This document shows, one piece after another, positions 26,526-34,614 of a stretch of 59,365 nucleotides of DNA. The stretch comes from JARKQH01 sp964631605 (GTDB lineage: Bacteria > Verrucomicrobiota > Verrucomicrobiia > Limisphaerales > UBA8199): positions 1-59,365 of the forward strand of contig CAZVYG010000023.1 of assembly GCA_964631605.1 (NCBI GenBank), in the 5' to 3' direction. Numbering within the stretch: the first letter of the stretch is position 1; the number at the start of each line of letters is the position of its first letter. The translations under genes and the position numbers were made by a program. The notes beneath the pieces are model-generated. The model was not told the DNA's origin. It saw only the letters and a program-made list of their open reading frames with translations, and ran no database searches.

Positions 26526-26822
26526 AAATTTTCTCCGGCTTTAGGTTTGTCGGTCAGGTAGGCTGTGACCACAAACGCGTCGTTCTCCGCACATTTGACC
26601 ACAACGCACAGCCACTTGCCCCCCCACGATGGTCTGTTCGTAAAACTCGTAAAACAACCGCACCGTTGCGTCGGAACGCGAGCGCCGCACCCACCTGGGG
26701 CGCCGCAATACCCCTTCAATCTTCGCGCCCATGTCCCTCATTTCGGGGTGCTGCAAAACATGCGCCAGCCTTTCATCCGTGAGCCGGACTTTATGGCCGA
26801 AGCAATCTGTAAGCGTTTTCAC
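26510..26822 (-). pseudogene. PBECR-like nuclease-fold gene with a one-base frameshift
   Basis: Two overlapping frames encode the two halves of one recognisable protein. The first, from GTG at 26822, gives KTLTDCFGHKVRLTDERLAHVLQHPEMR and VRRSRSDATVRLFYEFYEQTIVGG; the second gives KWLCVVVKCAENDAFVVTAYL and ends TDKPKAGENLWPIK. The join falls on a run of seven G residues (minus strand; 26619-26625). Six Gs would restore a 103-residue protein of the small PBECR-like type (phage Barnase-EndoU-ColicinE5/D-RelE fold) often found with DUF2283. It may be a true pseudogene, a phase-variable gene or a sequencing error. Confidence 0.7.
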
Positions 26823-26916
26823 TTGGCCGCGCCTGTCGGCTCTCCCGTAGTATCAGATAACTGCCCCCTTCCAGATCGCTTACGCTGCTCCCGTCCTGAA
26901 ACCGTTCCACTTTCAT
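26791..26916 (-). CDS. Putative 41-residue peptide, unknown
   Basis: A 41-codon frame beginning MKVERFQDGSSVSDLEGG starts immediately after the stop of the preceding small ORF (TAAATG) and overlaps the 5' end of the PBECR-like frame by about 30 bases. The tight coupling suggests translation, but the sequence is not recognised and it could be a chance frame. Confidence 0.35.
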   Translation of the reverse strand: MKVERFQDGSSVSDLEGGSYLILRESRQARPSENAYRLLRP

Positions 26917-27150
26917 TTAGCGTTGGTCCGGCGCGTAAAGCCCCCAGTCCGTGCTGGCCAGCACCTCCGCCATCCGGTCCGATTTTGCCGCGCTCGCCAA
27001 ATCCTCTGGCGATGTCCATCCCATCCTCACGCACCGTCCCACTTCGGTCTCGATACCATTCTTCGTCAGCAACGGCCCGTAAGAGTTCACTATGGTATTC
27101 ACGTCCAGCTCGGGCTTCCTCCCAGACTCGTTTGGCTTCTTCTCTTTCAT
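26917..27150 (-). CDS. Hypothetical 77-residue protein
   Basis: The frame from ATG at 27150 (MKEKKPNESGRKPELDV) has the high third-position GC typical of genes here, unlike the longer competing frame over the same stretch. A TAG lies two codons upstream of the start, so the 5' end is fixed. The middle (IETEVGRCVRMGWTSPEDLASAAKSDR) is not recognised. It heads a run of four tightly packed small ORFs ending in the DUF2283 gene, which may be one small mobile or toxin-related cassette. Confidence 0.5.
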   Translation of the reverse strand: MKEKKPNESGRKPELDVNTIVNSYGPLLTKNGIETEVGRCVRMGWTSPEDLASAAKSDRMAEVLASTDWGLYAPDQR

Positions 27151-27385
27151 CGGCTATCGCTTTCTCAGTCTCAATATGGTGTGCCTTGCCGTGTTTATCA
27201 ATCACATCTTCCTGCGCGCTCGGAGGCCGATCTGACTCGAAAAGATTGTTACCCGATGGGATACACCCGGATAGGAGTTCAATAACGCTCAAAGGAGTTC
27301 CGGCGAAGCTGCAAAGACCTTGCCACCGGCCCGAGGCCGGGTGCAAACCCAGGCTGATCTGAAAGACAAGTCTGGAAAGGTGCGT

Positions 27386-28078
27386 TTAGTGAAAGCGGCG
27401 CCAAACCAAAGCCGCCAAACCGCAAACGAGCAGCCCCAAGGCAGAAGGCTCGGGAATCGGCTGCATCTCAAGCTTCACCGTGCCGCCCAAGGCGTCCACC
27501 CAGAACGTTGTCAGTTCCGCGCCCGGAACCACCGTGAAGACATAGTCCGCAGTTCCAACACTGCGATTGTCCAGGCTGATGGAATCCCAAGTACCTGTAA
27601 CCACCGCTTTCCACTTGTGTTCGCCGGGGGTCAGTACCGTTTGGTACATGTGAACCCCGCCGCCCACTGGAACCATGTTTCCCGCAGCGTTGTTCCATCC
27701 CTGGAAATCTCCCGCCGCAGTCCACGAGCCGGGGTCAACGCTCAGGCCAATGCGCTGGCTGGCGCTGAGCCACCCGTCGGCATAGGTGTTCAGATCGAAT
27801 GTGATGCTGATCTCGCCGCTGGCAGGAGCGTAAAACCAACTGTTCGGCCCCGGGTAATTCCACGACCAGTCGCCGCCCGTCACCTTGAACTCGTGCCGAC
27901 CGGCCGAAACCCCGGTCAAATCCACCCGCCAGATGCCGCTGCCCGGGCCGGTTTCAGCCATCAAATTGCCCGCGGCATTCCATCCGTTGAAGTCGCCGGC
28001 GATATAATACGGCGGGGGAGCCGCGTTCGCTGAAATGAGAATGACCGACAAGGCGGCAGAAAACAGTAACTTCTTCAT
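27386..28078 (-). CDS. PEP-CTERM protein with two glycogen-binding-like (E-set) domains
   Basis: 230 residues: a signal peptide (MKKLLFSAALSVILISANA), two E-set domains with the AMPK-glycogen-binding/CBM48-like opening (YYIAGDFNGWNAAGNLM near 24 and WTAAGDFQGWNNAAGNM near 119), and a C-terminal sorting signal IPEPSALGLLVCGLAALVWRRFH. PEP-CTERM proteins are handled by an exosortase, probably for surface attachment with exopolysaccharide; that enzyme is not in the window. Starch- or glycogen-like binding is plausible but unproven. The gene stands alone with its own upstream region. Confidence 0.88.
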   Translation of the reverse strand: MKKLLFSAALSVILISANAAPPPYYIAGDFNGWNAAGNLMAETGPGSGIWRVDLTGVSAGRHEFKVTGGDWSWNYPGPNSWFYAPASGEISITFDLNTYADGWLSASQRIGLSVDPGSWTAAGDFQGWNNAAGNMVPVGGGVHMYQTVLTPGEHKWKAVVTGTWDSISLDNRSVGTADYVFTVVPGAELTTFWVDALGGTVKLEMQPIPEPSALGLLVCGLAALVWRRFH

Positions 28079-28259
28079 ATCGGGATCCTTCGCTGATCGT
28101 TTGTTTCGCTCTGATACGCTTTTCTGGTAATGTTGGCTTATCCTAAGTCTTCTGAAGGGTGGATGTCAAGGTTTTTATGCGCCATGCCGCGCCCGGCTTC
28201 GGCTGCCGGCCAGTGGGTTCACCCTTGACGCAGCCGCGGGAAGCCGGAAGGATGGGGGC

Positions 28260-29522
28260 ATGCTGAGAATCCTTTTGCCGTTGTTAGCGGTCATGGCTGG
28301 CGGGTCGTTCGCGCTGGCGGCTGAACTCGAGCACACCTTCACCAAACTGCGGTTGACCGACCAGTTCTGGGCCGAGGGGGCGCATTTCGGCGACTTCAAC
28401 CGCGACGGCAAAATTGACATTGTGTCCGGCCCGTTCTGGTATGAAGCGCCGGACTACCAGCGGCGCCACGAGTTCCGGCCGGCCACCGCCACCTTCAAAC
28501 GGAAGAAAGCCGACGGCTCGGAGGAGGTGATCCCGGGCTATGAAGGCGGGCTGGGAACCCACAACGCCTACTCGGACAATTTCCTGACCTACACGTGGGA
28601 TTTCAACGGCGATGGCTGGCTTGACATCCTGGTTTATGGGTTTCCCGGCAAGGAAGTGGCGTGGTATGAGAACCCGAAGGGACGCGCGGGGCACTGGGAG
28701 GCGCATGTGGTCTTTGACGTGCTGGACAACGAATCGCCCGGATTCGCCGACGTCACCGGCGACGCCAAGCCGGAGATGGTTTGCTGTTCCAAGGGGTATT
28801 TCGGATATGTGGAGGCGGATTGGAAGCACCCTGACCAAGCCTGGACCTTTCACGCCGTGACCCCCAAAGGCGATTACCAGCGGTATTCGCACGGAGCCGG
28901 GGTGGGGGACATCAACGGCGATGGGCGGATGGATTTGCTGGAGAAAGACGCGTGGTGGGAGCAACCCGCCTCGCGCGAGGGCAGCCCGGTGTGGAAGCGT
29001 CACCCGGTCGCCTTCGCTCCGGCCGCGGCCCAGATGCTGGTCTATGACGTGAACGGCGACGGGTTGAATGATGTGATCACCTGCGTGAACGCGCATGGCT
29101 ACGGCCTGGTCTGGCACGAACAAACCCGGCAGGGGGAAACGATTGGTTTCCGGGAACACGTCATCCTCAACAAGGACCCCTCCACCAACGCCTCCGGCGT
29201 GCAGTTCTCCCAGGTGCATGCCCTCGACCTGGTGGACATGGACGGGGATGGCTTGATGGATTTTGTCACCGGCAAGCGGTTCTGGGCGCACGGCCCGAGC
29301 GGCGACCCCGAGCCGAACGCCCCGGCGGTGCTCTATTGGTTCAAACTGACGCGCCCGGCGCCCGGCCAGGCCCAGTACATCCCGCATCTCATTGATGCGG
29401 ATTCCGGCGTGGGCACGCAGGTCGCCGCGGGTTACGTAAGCAACCCGAAATATCCCGACGTCGTGGTCGGCAACAAGAAGGGCACCTTCCTGTTCAAGCA
29501 CCAGGTGAAGCCCCGACCATGA
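28260..29522 (+). CDS. Secreted FG-GAP/VCBS-repeat protein
   Basis: 420 residues with a signal peptide (MLRILLPLLAVMAGGSFALAAE). At least five calcium-binding FG-GAP/VCBS blades are visible as DxNxDGxxD motifs: FGDFNRDGKIDIV, DFNGDGWLDIL, VGDINGDGRMDLLE, DVNGDGLNDVI and DMDGDGLMDFV. These form a beta-propeller, mostly in surface proteins of unknown ligand. The 3' end overlaps the converging GH95-like gene by 29 bp. No catalytic motif is seen. Confidence 0.88.
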   Translation: MLRILLPLLAVMAGGSFALAAELEHTFTKLRLTDQFWAEGAHFGDFNRDGKIDIVSGPFWYEAPDYQRRHEFRPATATFKRKKADGSEEVIPGYEGGLGTHNAYSDNFLTYTWDFNGDGWLDILVYGFPGKEVAWYENPKGRAGHWEAHVVFDVLDNESPGFADVTGDAKPEMVCCSKGYFGYVEADWKHPDQAWTFHAVTPKGDYQRYSHGAGVGDINGDGRMDLLEKDAWWEQPASREGSPVWKRHPVAFAPAAAQMLVYDVNGDGLNDVITCVNAHGYGLVWHEQTRQGETIGFREHVILNKDPSTNASGVQFSQVHALDLVDMDGDGLMDFVTGKRFWAHGPSGDPEPNAPAVLYWFKLTRPAPGQAQYIPHLIDADSGVGTQVAAGYVSNPKYPDVVVGNKKGTFLFKHQVKPRP

Positions 29523-31869
29523 CAGGCGCCGCCGCGTTCGGCGGCGCGGGCGGCGGGGCGGCCGGCCGGGGCAGCGAGGCTTCGATCGCCCTGCCCTGGC
29601 GCAGATAGACTTCGAAGTCAGGGCCCGATTTCCTTACGCCCTCGAGGCTCCAGTTGGGAGCACGTCCCCCAAAATTATCACGAATCCGGATCCACCCGCT
29701 CTTTCCCGCAACCACGCGCAACCAGGTCGTGGCCCCATTCTCGCGCCGGGCTGAGACCTTGTGGCCGCCCTCGGCCCGGAGGTCTTCGAACGCGACGTCA
29801 TGCCATCGCCACGGCGTGGCCGGGAACAGGCGGATCACGCCGGCCTGGCCGCTGCCGGGACGGCTGGCCCAGGATTGGAGGAGCATTTCGTGCACGGCCT
29901 CCATGGCGAGAAAATTGCCTTCGAGGGTGAAGGGGCGGTAAGTGAATTTGCTGAAGCCGGAGCGGGTTTGGTCGCCGTTGGCGTGGAATCCGTTGCGGAG
30001 AATGAAGGCGCGCGCGTAGATGTCGAGGTTGCGCAGCGCCGCCTCGGGCTCGCCCACCCGCGCCCGGAGGCAGGACATCCAGGCGAAGCTGTAGCCGCAC
30101 CAGGCGTCGGTGCCCAGCCGGTCCCACTCCGCCAGGCTCTTCTTGATGAGGTTTCGTGCCAGCTCGCCGTCCTCCACCGTGATCAGGTTGAACGGATGCA
30201 GCGGCATCAGGTTCGACAGGTGGCGATGGCTGAAGCTCAAGGGCGTGGCTTCGTCCAGCAGCAGGCCGTGGCGGTCGTCCGCGTGGAAATCGCCCACGTG
30301 GTCGGCCAGTTGGCTCCACTCGAGGGCCGCCTTGGCCTCGCCCAGTTCGCCCGCCATTTCGGCCAGGGCCAGAAAGAGCATCTTCAGGCTCGCCAGATCG
30401 TAGTTGCTGTTGGGGCGGAGGAAGGCGCGGCGGGTGTTGTCGAACACTTCCGGCGAGCTGGAGAGCGGCAACTTCAATCGGCCCTCGGCGTCGGGCCGTA
30501 ACAACGCGCGCAGGCACACGCCGATTTCCTTCGAGAAAGGATAGGCCCGGCGTCGGAGGAATTGGCGGTCGCCAGTATGGCGCCAGTGCAGGTAGAACAG
30601 GTGCGCGTTCCAGGCGCCCATTGTGGGCGACAGACTGTATTGGCCCCAGCCTCCCAACGGCTGGCCCGCCAGGCTCATCACACCGGGTACGGCCGCGCCC
30701 GGGGCGTCGTAAAAGTCCCGCGCAAACCGCCGCAACTGCGGCAGCAGTTTCCAGAGGTAATCCAGGAAACACGCCCCTTCCTCAAAATCGCCCGAAACCC
30801 GGTACGCCAGGTAGGTCATTTGTGTGTTGAGGTCGTTGTGATAATCGCCTTTCCATGGCGGGAGCGAGCCGGCGTCCGCGGTCCAAACTCCCTGCAGCGG
30901 CATGGGCGGCGCGCCCCGGCGGGAGGCCGCTCCATAGAAATAGCGGACCAGGTAGTAATGTTGCAGGAGGTGGGTTTCAGGGAGCGACACGCTGGACCGC
31001 TGCCAGAATTCCGCCCACCAGCGAGCATGTTCCTTGAGGGCGCGTTGGTAGCCGAGCCGGAGAGCCCGGTTGACGCGCGCGCGGGCCACCTCGAGCGGGG
31101 GTTGCCCTTCCGCCTGCGTGGTCACGGCAACCGCCAGCAGTGTGTCCTCGCCGACGCGTTTCCAACCGACGCAAGCGGCGTAGGAAAAGCCCCCGGCGGC
31201 CTCCTGCTCGAACCATCGCCATCCCTCAGCCTGGCCCTGCCGGGCGGCCGGGTAATTCAGTTTCCTGACCGCGGCAGGCGGGTGCAACCGCGCATCGAGT
31301 ATGGGCGCCCCCGGAATTCGCATCAGGACCACCGGTTGTTGGGGCCTGGCGGCATTGATAAACGCGCGGATTTCGGCGCCGTTGCTCAACCGGGCCACCC
31401 CGCAGGCGCGGGCCAGGTTGAGTTCAAAGCTTTCGATCGTTTGCGAGGGATCCAGCAGAATTTCCAAACGGCCGGCGGGCAGTTTGGTCGGAGGGCCGTT
31501 GTAATCATAGTTCGAGTCGAACACCTCGTTGAACTCGTCCATCCGGTTTTCCGCGACCATTCGTTGCATCGCCTTCCAGTTAAACCGGTCCCGCACCTGG
31601 AGGAACTTTGGCGAGGGGCGCTCATCCCAAAGGTCGCCGCGGTCCAGGCTGAGGCGGAGGCGGTTGGTCTCGCCCCACAGCAGCGCGCCCAGCAAGCCGT
31701 TGCCCAGCGGCACGGCTTCGTCCCAGGTGCGGATCGGGGCGGCGAGTTTCAGGTCCAGTGCGGCCTCCGGCAGGGCCGCCGCGGGCATCCCGCCGGCGAG
31801 GAAGACAAGCCGCAAGGCGGCAGCGCAAAGGGCCAGTTGGAGCCGAGGGGCGCAGGAGCTGTGGCGCAT
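29494..31869 (-). CDS. Exported GH95-like glycoside hydrolase (alpha-L-fucosidase/galactosidase family)
   Basis: 791 residues from ATG MRHSSCAPR, giving a signal peptide ending near AAALPEAA; an upstream in-frame ATG lacks one. The N-terminal beta domain starts AAPIRTWDEAVPLGNGLLGALLWGE and DRGDLWDERP, as in GH95. The (alpha/alpha)6 region carries WTADAGSLPPWKGDYHNDLNTQM, MGAWNAHLFYLHW, SSSPEVFDN (position of the general acid Glu of the family) and HRHLSNLMPLHPF. Family members cut alpha-1,2-fucose or L-galactose from glycans. A fucosylated polysaccharide such as fucoidan is a reasonable substrate but cannot be shown. Convergent with the FG-GAP protein. Confidence 0.82.
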   Translation of the reverse strand: MRHSSCAPRLQLALCAAALRLVFLAGGMPAAALPEAALDLKLAAPIRTWDEAVPLGNGLLGALLWGETNRLRLSLDRGDLWDERPSPKFLQVRDRFNWKAMQRMVAENRMDEFNEVFDSNYDYNGPPTKLPAGRLEILLDPSQTIESFELNLARACGVARLSNGAEIRAFINAARPQQPVVLMRIPGAPILDARLHPPAAVRKLNYPAARQGQAEGWRWFEQEAAGGFSYAACVGWKRVGEDTLLAVAVTTQAEGQPPLEVARARVNRALRLGYQRALKEHARWWAEFWQRSSVSLPETHLLQHYYLVRYFYGAASRRGAPPMPLQGVWTADAGSLPPWKGDYHNDLNTQMTYLAYRVSGDFEEGACFLDYLWKLLPQLRRFARDFYDAPGAAVPGVMSLAGQPLGGWGQYSLSPTMGAWNAHLFYLHWRHTGDRQFLRRRAYPFSKEIGVCLRALLRPDAEGRLKLPLSSSPEVFDNTRRAFLRPNSNYDLASLKMLFLALAEMAGELGEAKAALEWSQLADHVGDFHADDRHGLLLDEATPLSFSHRHLSNLMPLHPFNLITVEDGELARNLIKKSLAEWDRLGTDAWCGYSFAWMSCLRARVGEPEAALRNLDIYARAFILRNGFHANGDQTRSGFSKFTYRPFTLEGNFLAMEAVHEMLLQSWASRPGSGQAGVIRLFPATPWRWHDVAFEDLRAEGGHKVSARRENGATTWLRVVAGKSGWIRIRDNFGGRAPNWSLEGVRKSGPDFEVYLRQGRAIEASLPRPAAPPPAPPNAAAPVMVGASPGA

Positions 31870-32040
31870 AACATCAAGTGATTCGTCCGGCACGCCATGG
31901 CACCTGTTTTGCGGGGCCGCGTCAAGCCTGGGAGGAGCGACTGGGAGGCGCGCCCGCGCCACGAGCTCGGCCCGGTGGCGGGCGGAACTGAGCGGGCGGT
32001 GGAATTGAGCTTGCCGGCGGGGGCAAAGGAGGTAAAGTGG

Positions 32041-32148
32041 GGGCAGGCAATGGGGTTTGCCTGTCGCCTTTGCGAGGCGAGTGAACCGCCTGAACCGGGT
32101 TCAGTGCTGATAACTCCTACCGGCGCCGGGAAGCTGGCGGAGTTATTT
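32041..32148 (+). promoter_or_regulatory. Fluoride riboswitch (crcB motif) in front of crcB
   Basis: CAGGCAATGG-GGTTTGCCTG at 32044-32063 is the conserved first stem and loop of the crcB/fluoride aptamer. An extra hairpin (TCGCC/GGCGA), then AACCGCC and the CTGAA/TTCAG stem follow, and the conserved GCTGATAACTCCTAC closes at 32120. The aptamer element AACTCC (32112-32117) is complementary to GGAGTT (32139-32144), which includes the Shine-Dalgarno GGAG seven bases before the crcB ATG. This indicates translational control: fluoride stabilises the aptamer and frees the ribosome site. It is the expected regulator of the downstream operon. Confidence 0.9.
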
Positions 32149-32547
32149 ATGCTTGACGCACTCTGGATTTTTATCGGCAGTGGACTCGGGGGTGTCGCCC
32201 GGTGGGGCGTCTCGGGGATGGTGGCCAACCACGTGGGGCAAACCTTTCCCTGGGGCACGCTCGCGGTCAATGTCACCGGCTCCTTCCTCATCGGGCTTTT
32301 TGCCGCGCTGACCGGGCCCGACGGGCGCTATTTCGTTCCCGCCTCATTCCGGCAGTTTTTCACGCTCGGCTTGTGCGGCGGCTACACCACCTTTTCCTCG
32401 TTCAGCCTGCAGACGCTGAATCTGGCGGAGGAAGGGCAATGGCTGCGGGCCGGAGGCAACGTTGCGCTCTCGGTGGTGTTGTGCCTGGCCGGGGTCTGGC
32501 TGGGGCATGTGCTGGGTTTGACGGCGAGCCTGCGGAAAGGAGCTTGA
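32149..32547 (+). CDS. crcB: Fluoride channel CrcB/FluC
   Basis: 132 residues, four membrane helices. Family hallmarks: GSGLGGVARW at about 10-19, the conserved Asn in NVTGSFLIGLF at 41-51, and GLCGGYTTFSSFS at about 74-86 with the pore phenylalanines and TTFS track. FluC works as a dual-topology dimer that lets fluoride leave the cell. A single gene is enough for a homodimer; the DUF190 gene starts one base after its stop. It is controlled by the fluoride riboswitch directly upstream. Confidence 0.97.
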   Translation: MLDALWIFIGSGLGGVARWGVSGMVANHVGQTFPWGTLAVNVTGSFLIGLFAALTGPDGRYFVPASFRQFFTLGLCGGYTTFSSFSLQTLNLAEEGQWLRAGGNVALSVVLCLAGVWLGHVLGLTASLRKGA

Positions 32548-32548
32548 G

Positions 32549-32908
32549 ATGCACCTCCCTCACGAAGCGATGTTGCTGCGGATTTTCATCGGGGAAAGCG
32601 ACCGGTGGAAGCACCAGCCGCTCCATGAAGCCATCGTGTTGAAGGCGCGCGAAATGCACCTGGCCGGCGCCACGGTGCTCCGGGGGCCGATGGGCTTCGG
32701 GAAATCCAGCCGCCTGCACACGGCCAAGATTCTGCGGCTCTCGATGGACCTGCCGCTGGTGATTGAAATTGTGGACGTCGAGGACAAGATTCAGGCCTTT
32801 CTGCCGGTGTTGGACGAGATGATGAAGGGGGGGCTGGTGACCCTGGAGAAGGTGAGGGTCATTGACTATCGCGCCAGCCCGGACGTGCCGGAATCGCCCG
32901 AGATTTAG
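32549..32908 (+). CDS. DUF190 family protein, fluoride operon
   Basis: 119 residues with the DUF190 pattern (AMLLRIFIGESDRWKHQPLHEAIVLKAREMHLAGATVLRGPMGFG region at about 7-50, then DLPLVIEIVDVEDKIQAFLPVLDEMM). This PII-like ferredoxin-fold family is often found directly after crcB. A regulatory or nucleotide-sensing role on the channel is plausible but unproven. The start lies one base beyond the crcB stop, so translation is coupled. Confidence 0.93.
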   Translation: MHLPHEAMLLRIFIGESDRWKHQPLHEAIVLKAREMHLAGATVLRGPMGFGKSSRLHTAKILRLSMDLPLVIEIVDVEDKIQAFLPVLDEMMKGGLVTLEKVRVIDYRASPDVPESPEI

Positions 32909-32921
32909 GACGGCCAGAGCT

Positions 32922-34139
32922 ATGGAAAATATCTGGTTCATTGCGGCCTTTTGGATGGGGCTGGCGCTGGTGGCGAGCCTGATTTCGATCCGGCTGGGCA
33001 TCTCCGTGGCGCTGGTCGAGATTCTGGTGGGCGTGGTCGTGGGGAATCTGCACACCGCCGGCCAGGCGCCGTTGCTGCACGAGACGGAATGGACGAAGTT
33101 TTTGGCGATGCTGGGCAGCGGAGTGCTGACGTTTCTGGCCGGCGCGGAAATTGACCCGGCTTCCCTGCGGGCGAATTTGCGGGCGAGCCTGAGCATTGGG
33201 GTGGTGTCCTTCCTGCTGCCGTTCGTGGGGGCGTGGCTCGTGGCGCAGCACGGCTTGGGCTGGCCGCTGCGCCAGGCGTGGATTGCGGGCATTGCGCTCT
33301 CGACGACCTCGGTGGCGGTGGTGTACGCGGTCATGATTGAGGGCGGCTTGAGCAGCACGGCCCTGGGCAAGATGCTGCTGGCGGCGTGTTTCATCACGGA
33401 CTTTGGGACGGTGCTGGCGCTGGGCGTCCTGTTCGCAGACTTCAATATATGGCTGATCGTATTCGTGGTCGTGACGGCCCTGATGCTCTGGTTCATGCCG
33501 AAATGGACGCAGTACCTGATCACGCGGCTGGGGGCGACGCGGGTCAGCGAGCCGGAGGTCAAGTTCCTGTTCCTGGTGCTGTTCTTTCTGGGCGGCCTGG
33601 CCTCCACCGCGAAGAGCGAAGCGGTGCTGCCGGCTTACCTGCTGGGGCTGGTGGTGGCGGGTGTCTTTTTGCGGGACAAGACCCTGGTGCATCGGATGCG
33701 GAGCATCGCGTTTGCCATTTTTACGCCGTTTTATTTCATCAAGGCGGGGCTGTTTGTTTCGGTGCGGGCGCTGGCGGCGGCGGTGGGAGTGATTGCGCTG
33801 CTGTTGTTGGTCAAGATGGTGACCAAAATTGCGGGAGTGTGGCCGCTCTCCCGCGCCTTCTACATGCGCTCCCGCGAGGCAAGCTACACCGCGCTGCTGA
33901 TGTCCACCGGCCTGACTTTCGGCACCATTTCGGCCTTGTTCGGGTTGCAGAACCAGATCATTGACCGGGAACAGTATTCGGTGCTGGTCACCGTCGTGAT
34001 CCTGAGCGCGTTCATCCCGACCCTGCTCGCGCAGAAGTTCTTTCAGCCGGCCACCCGCACCATGGTGGCCTGGGGGCGTTTGTACCAACGCAAGATCAAT
34101 CCCGAGACCGGCGGGGGAACGCCGCCGGCAAAACGATGA
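32922..34139 (+). CDS. Cation/proton antiporter (CPA2-like, Na_H_Exchanger fold), fluoride operon
   Basis: 405 residues from ATG MENIWFIAAFW; an upstream start would overlap DUF190. About 11-12 hydrophobic segments, with FLAGAEIDPASLRANL, GIALSTTSVAVVYAVM and CFITDFGTVLALG; the last holds the Asp that in antiporters binds the ion. Fluoride riboswitches are known to control Na+/H+ antiporter genes, which fits. It may relieve the acid load from HF entry or adjust Na+ during fluoride export. It starts 13 bp after DUF190 and ends 8 bp before the stress-protein gene. Confidence 0.9.
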   Translation: MENIWFIAAFWMGLALVASLISIRLGISVALVEILVGVVVGNLHTAGQAPLLHETEWTKFLAMLGSGVLTFLAGAEIDPASLRANLRASLSIGVVSFLLPFVGAWLVAQHGLGWPLRQAWIAGIALSTTSVAVVYAVMIEGGLSSTALGKMLLAACFITDFGTVLALGVLFADFNIWLIVFVVVTALMLWFMPKWTQYLITRLGATRVSEPEVKFLFLVLFFLGGLASTAKSEAVLPAYLLGLVVAGVFLRDKTLVHRMRSIAFAIFTPFYFIKAGLFVSVRALAAAVGVIALLLLVKMVTKIAGVWPLSRAFYMRSREASYTALLMSTGLTFGTISALFGLQNQIIDREQYSVLVTVVILSAFIPTLLAQKFFQPATRTMVAWGRLYQRKINPETGGGTPPAKR

Positions 34140-34147
34140 GGTGAGTT

Positions 34148-34573
34148 ATGTTTCAGAAAATCCTGGTGGGTTACGATGGTTCCAAGGGCGGCAAAGCGGC
34201 GCTGCGCCGCGCCGCGGTGCTGGCAAAACAGTTGAACGCGCACCTGACGGCGCTCTGGGTTCGGGAACCGCTGCCGCGCTACACGGACCTGCCCGGCGAG
34301 CCCGAAGGCGAGGCGGAGGCCGCGGATGAGTACTTCAAGGAACGCCGGGCGGAAGTGAACCAACTGGCGGCCGAGCAGGGCCTGGAGATCAAATGCGAAA
34401 CGCTGCGCGGCCACCCGGCCAAGAGCATTGTGAAATACGCCGATGCCGGCGGGTATGATTTGATTGTCGTCGGCCACAGCGACCATTCCGAGCTGTGGGG
34501 CCGGCTGCTGGGCGACACGGCCGACCGGATCAGCGACCATGCCCACTGCAGCGTGCTGATCGTAAAGCAATGA
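34148..34573 (+). CDS. Universal stress protein (UspA family), fluoride operon
   Basis: 141 residues: ILVGYDGSKGGKAALRRA at 5-22 and the C-terminal GHSDHSELWGRLLGDTADRIS with the ATP-binding G-2x-G-9x-G-S/T-like region (partly altered), ending HAHCSVLIVK. It most likely binds ATP as in the UspA/MJ0577 class. It is a frequent companion of fluoride riboswitch operons. The gene sits 8 bp after the antiporter. Confidence 0.93.
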   Translation: MFQKILVGYDGSKGGKAALRRAAVLAKQLNAHLTALWVREPLPRYTDLPGEPEGEAEAADEYFKERRAEVNQLAAEQGLEIKCETLRGHPAKSIVKYADAGGYDLIVVGHSDHSELWGRLLGDTADRISDHAHCSVLIVKQ

Positions 34574-34614
34574 GGATTTCTTTTCCGCAAACTCAAAAAA
34601 ACACAAACATTCCC

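Noticed and set aside
26819..27346. 175-codon minus-strand frame over the small-ORF patch
   Set aside because: Its third-position GC is low compared with the neighbouring frame, and its second half degenerates to Gly/Arg-rich sequence; the smaller ORF at 26917-27150 is preferred.
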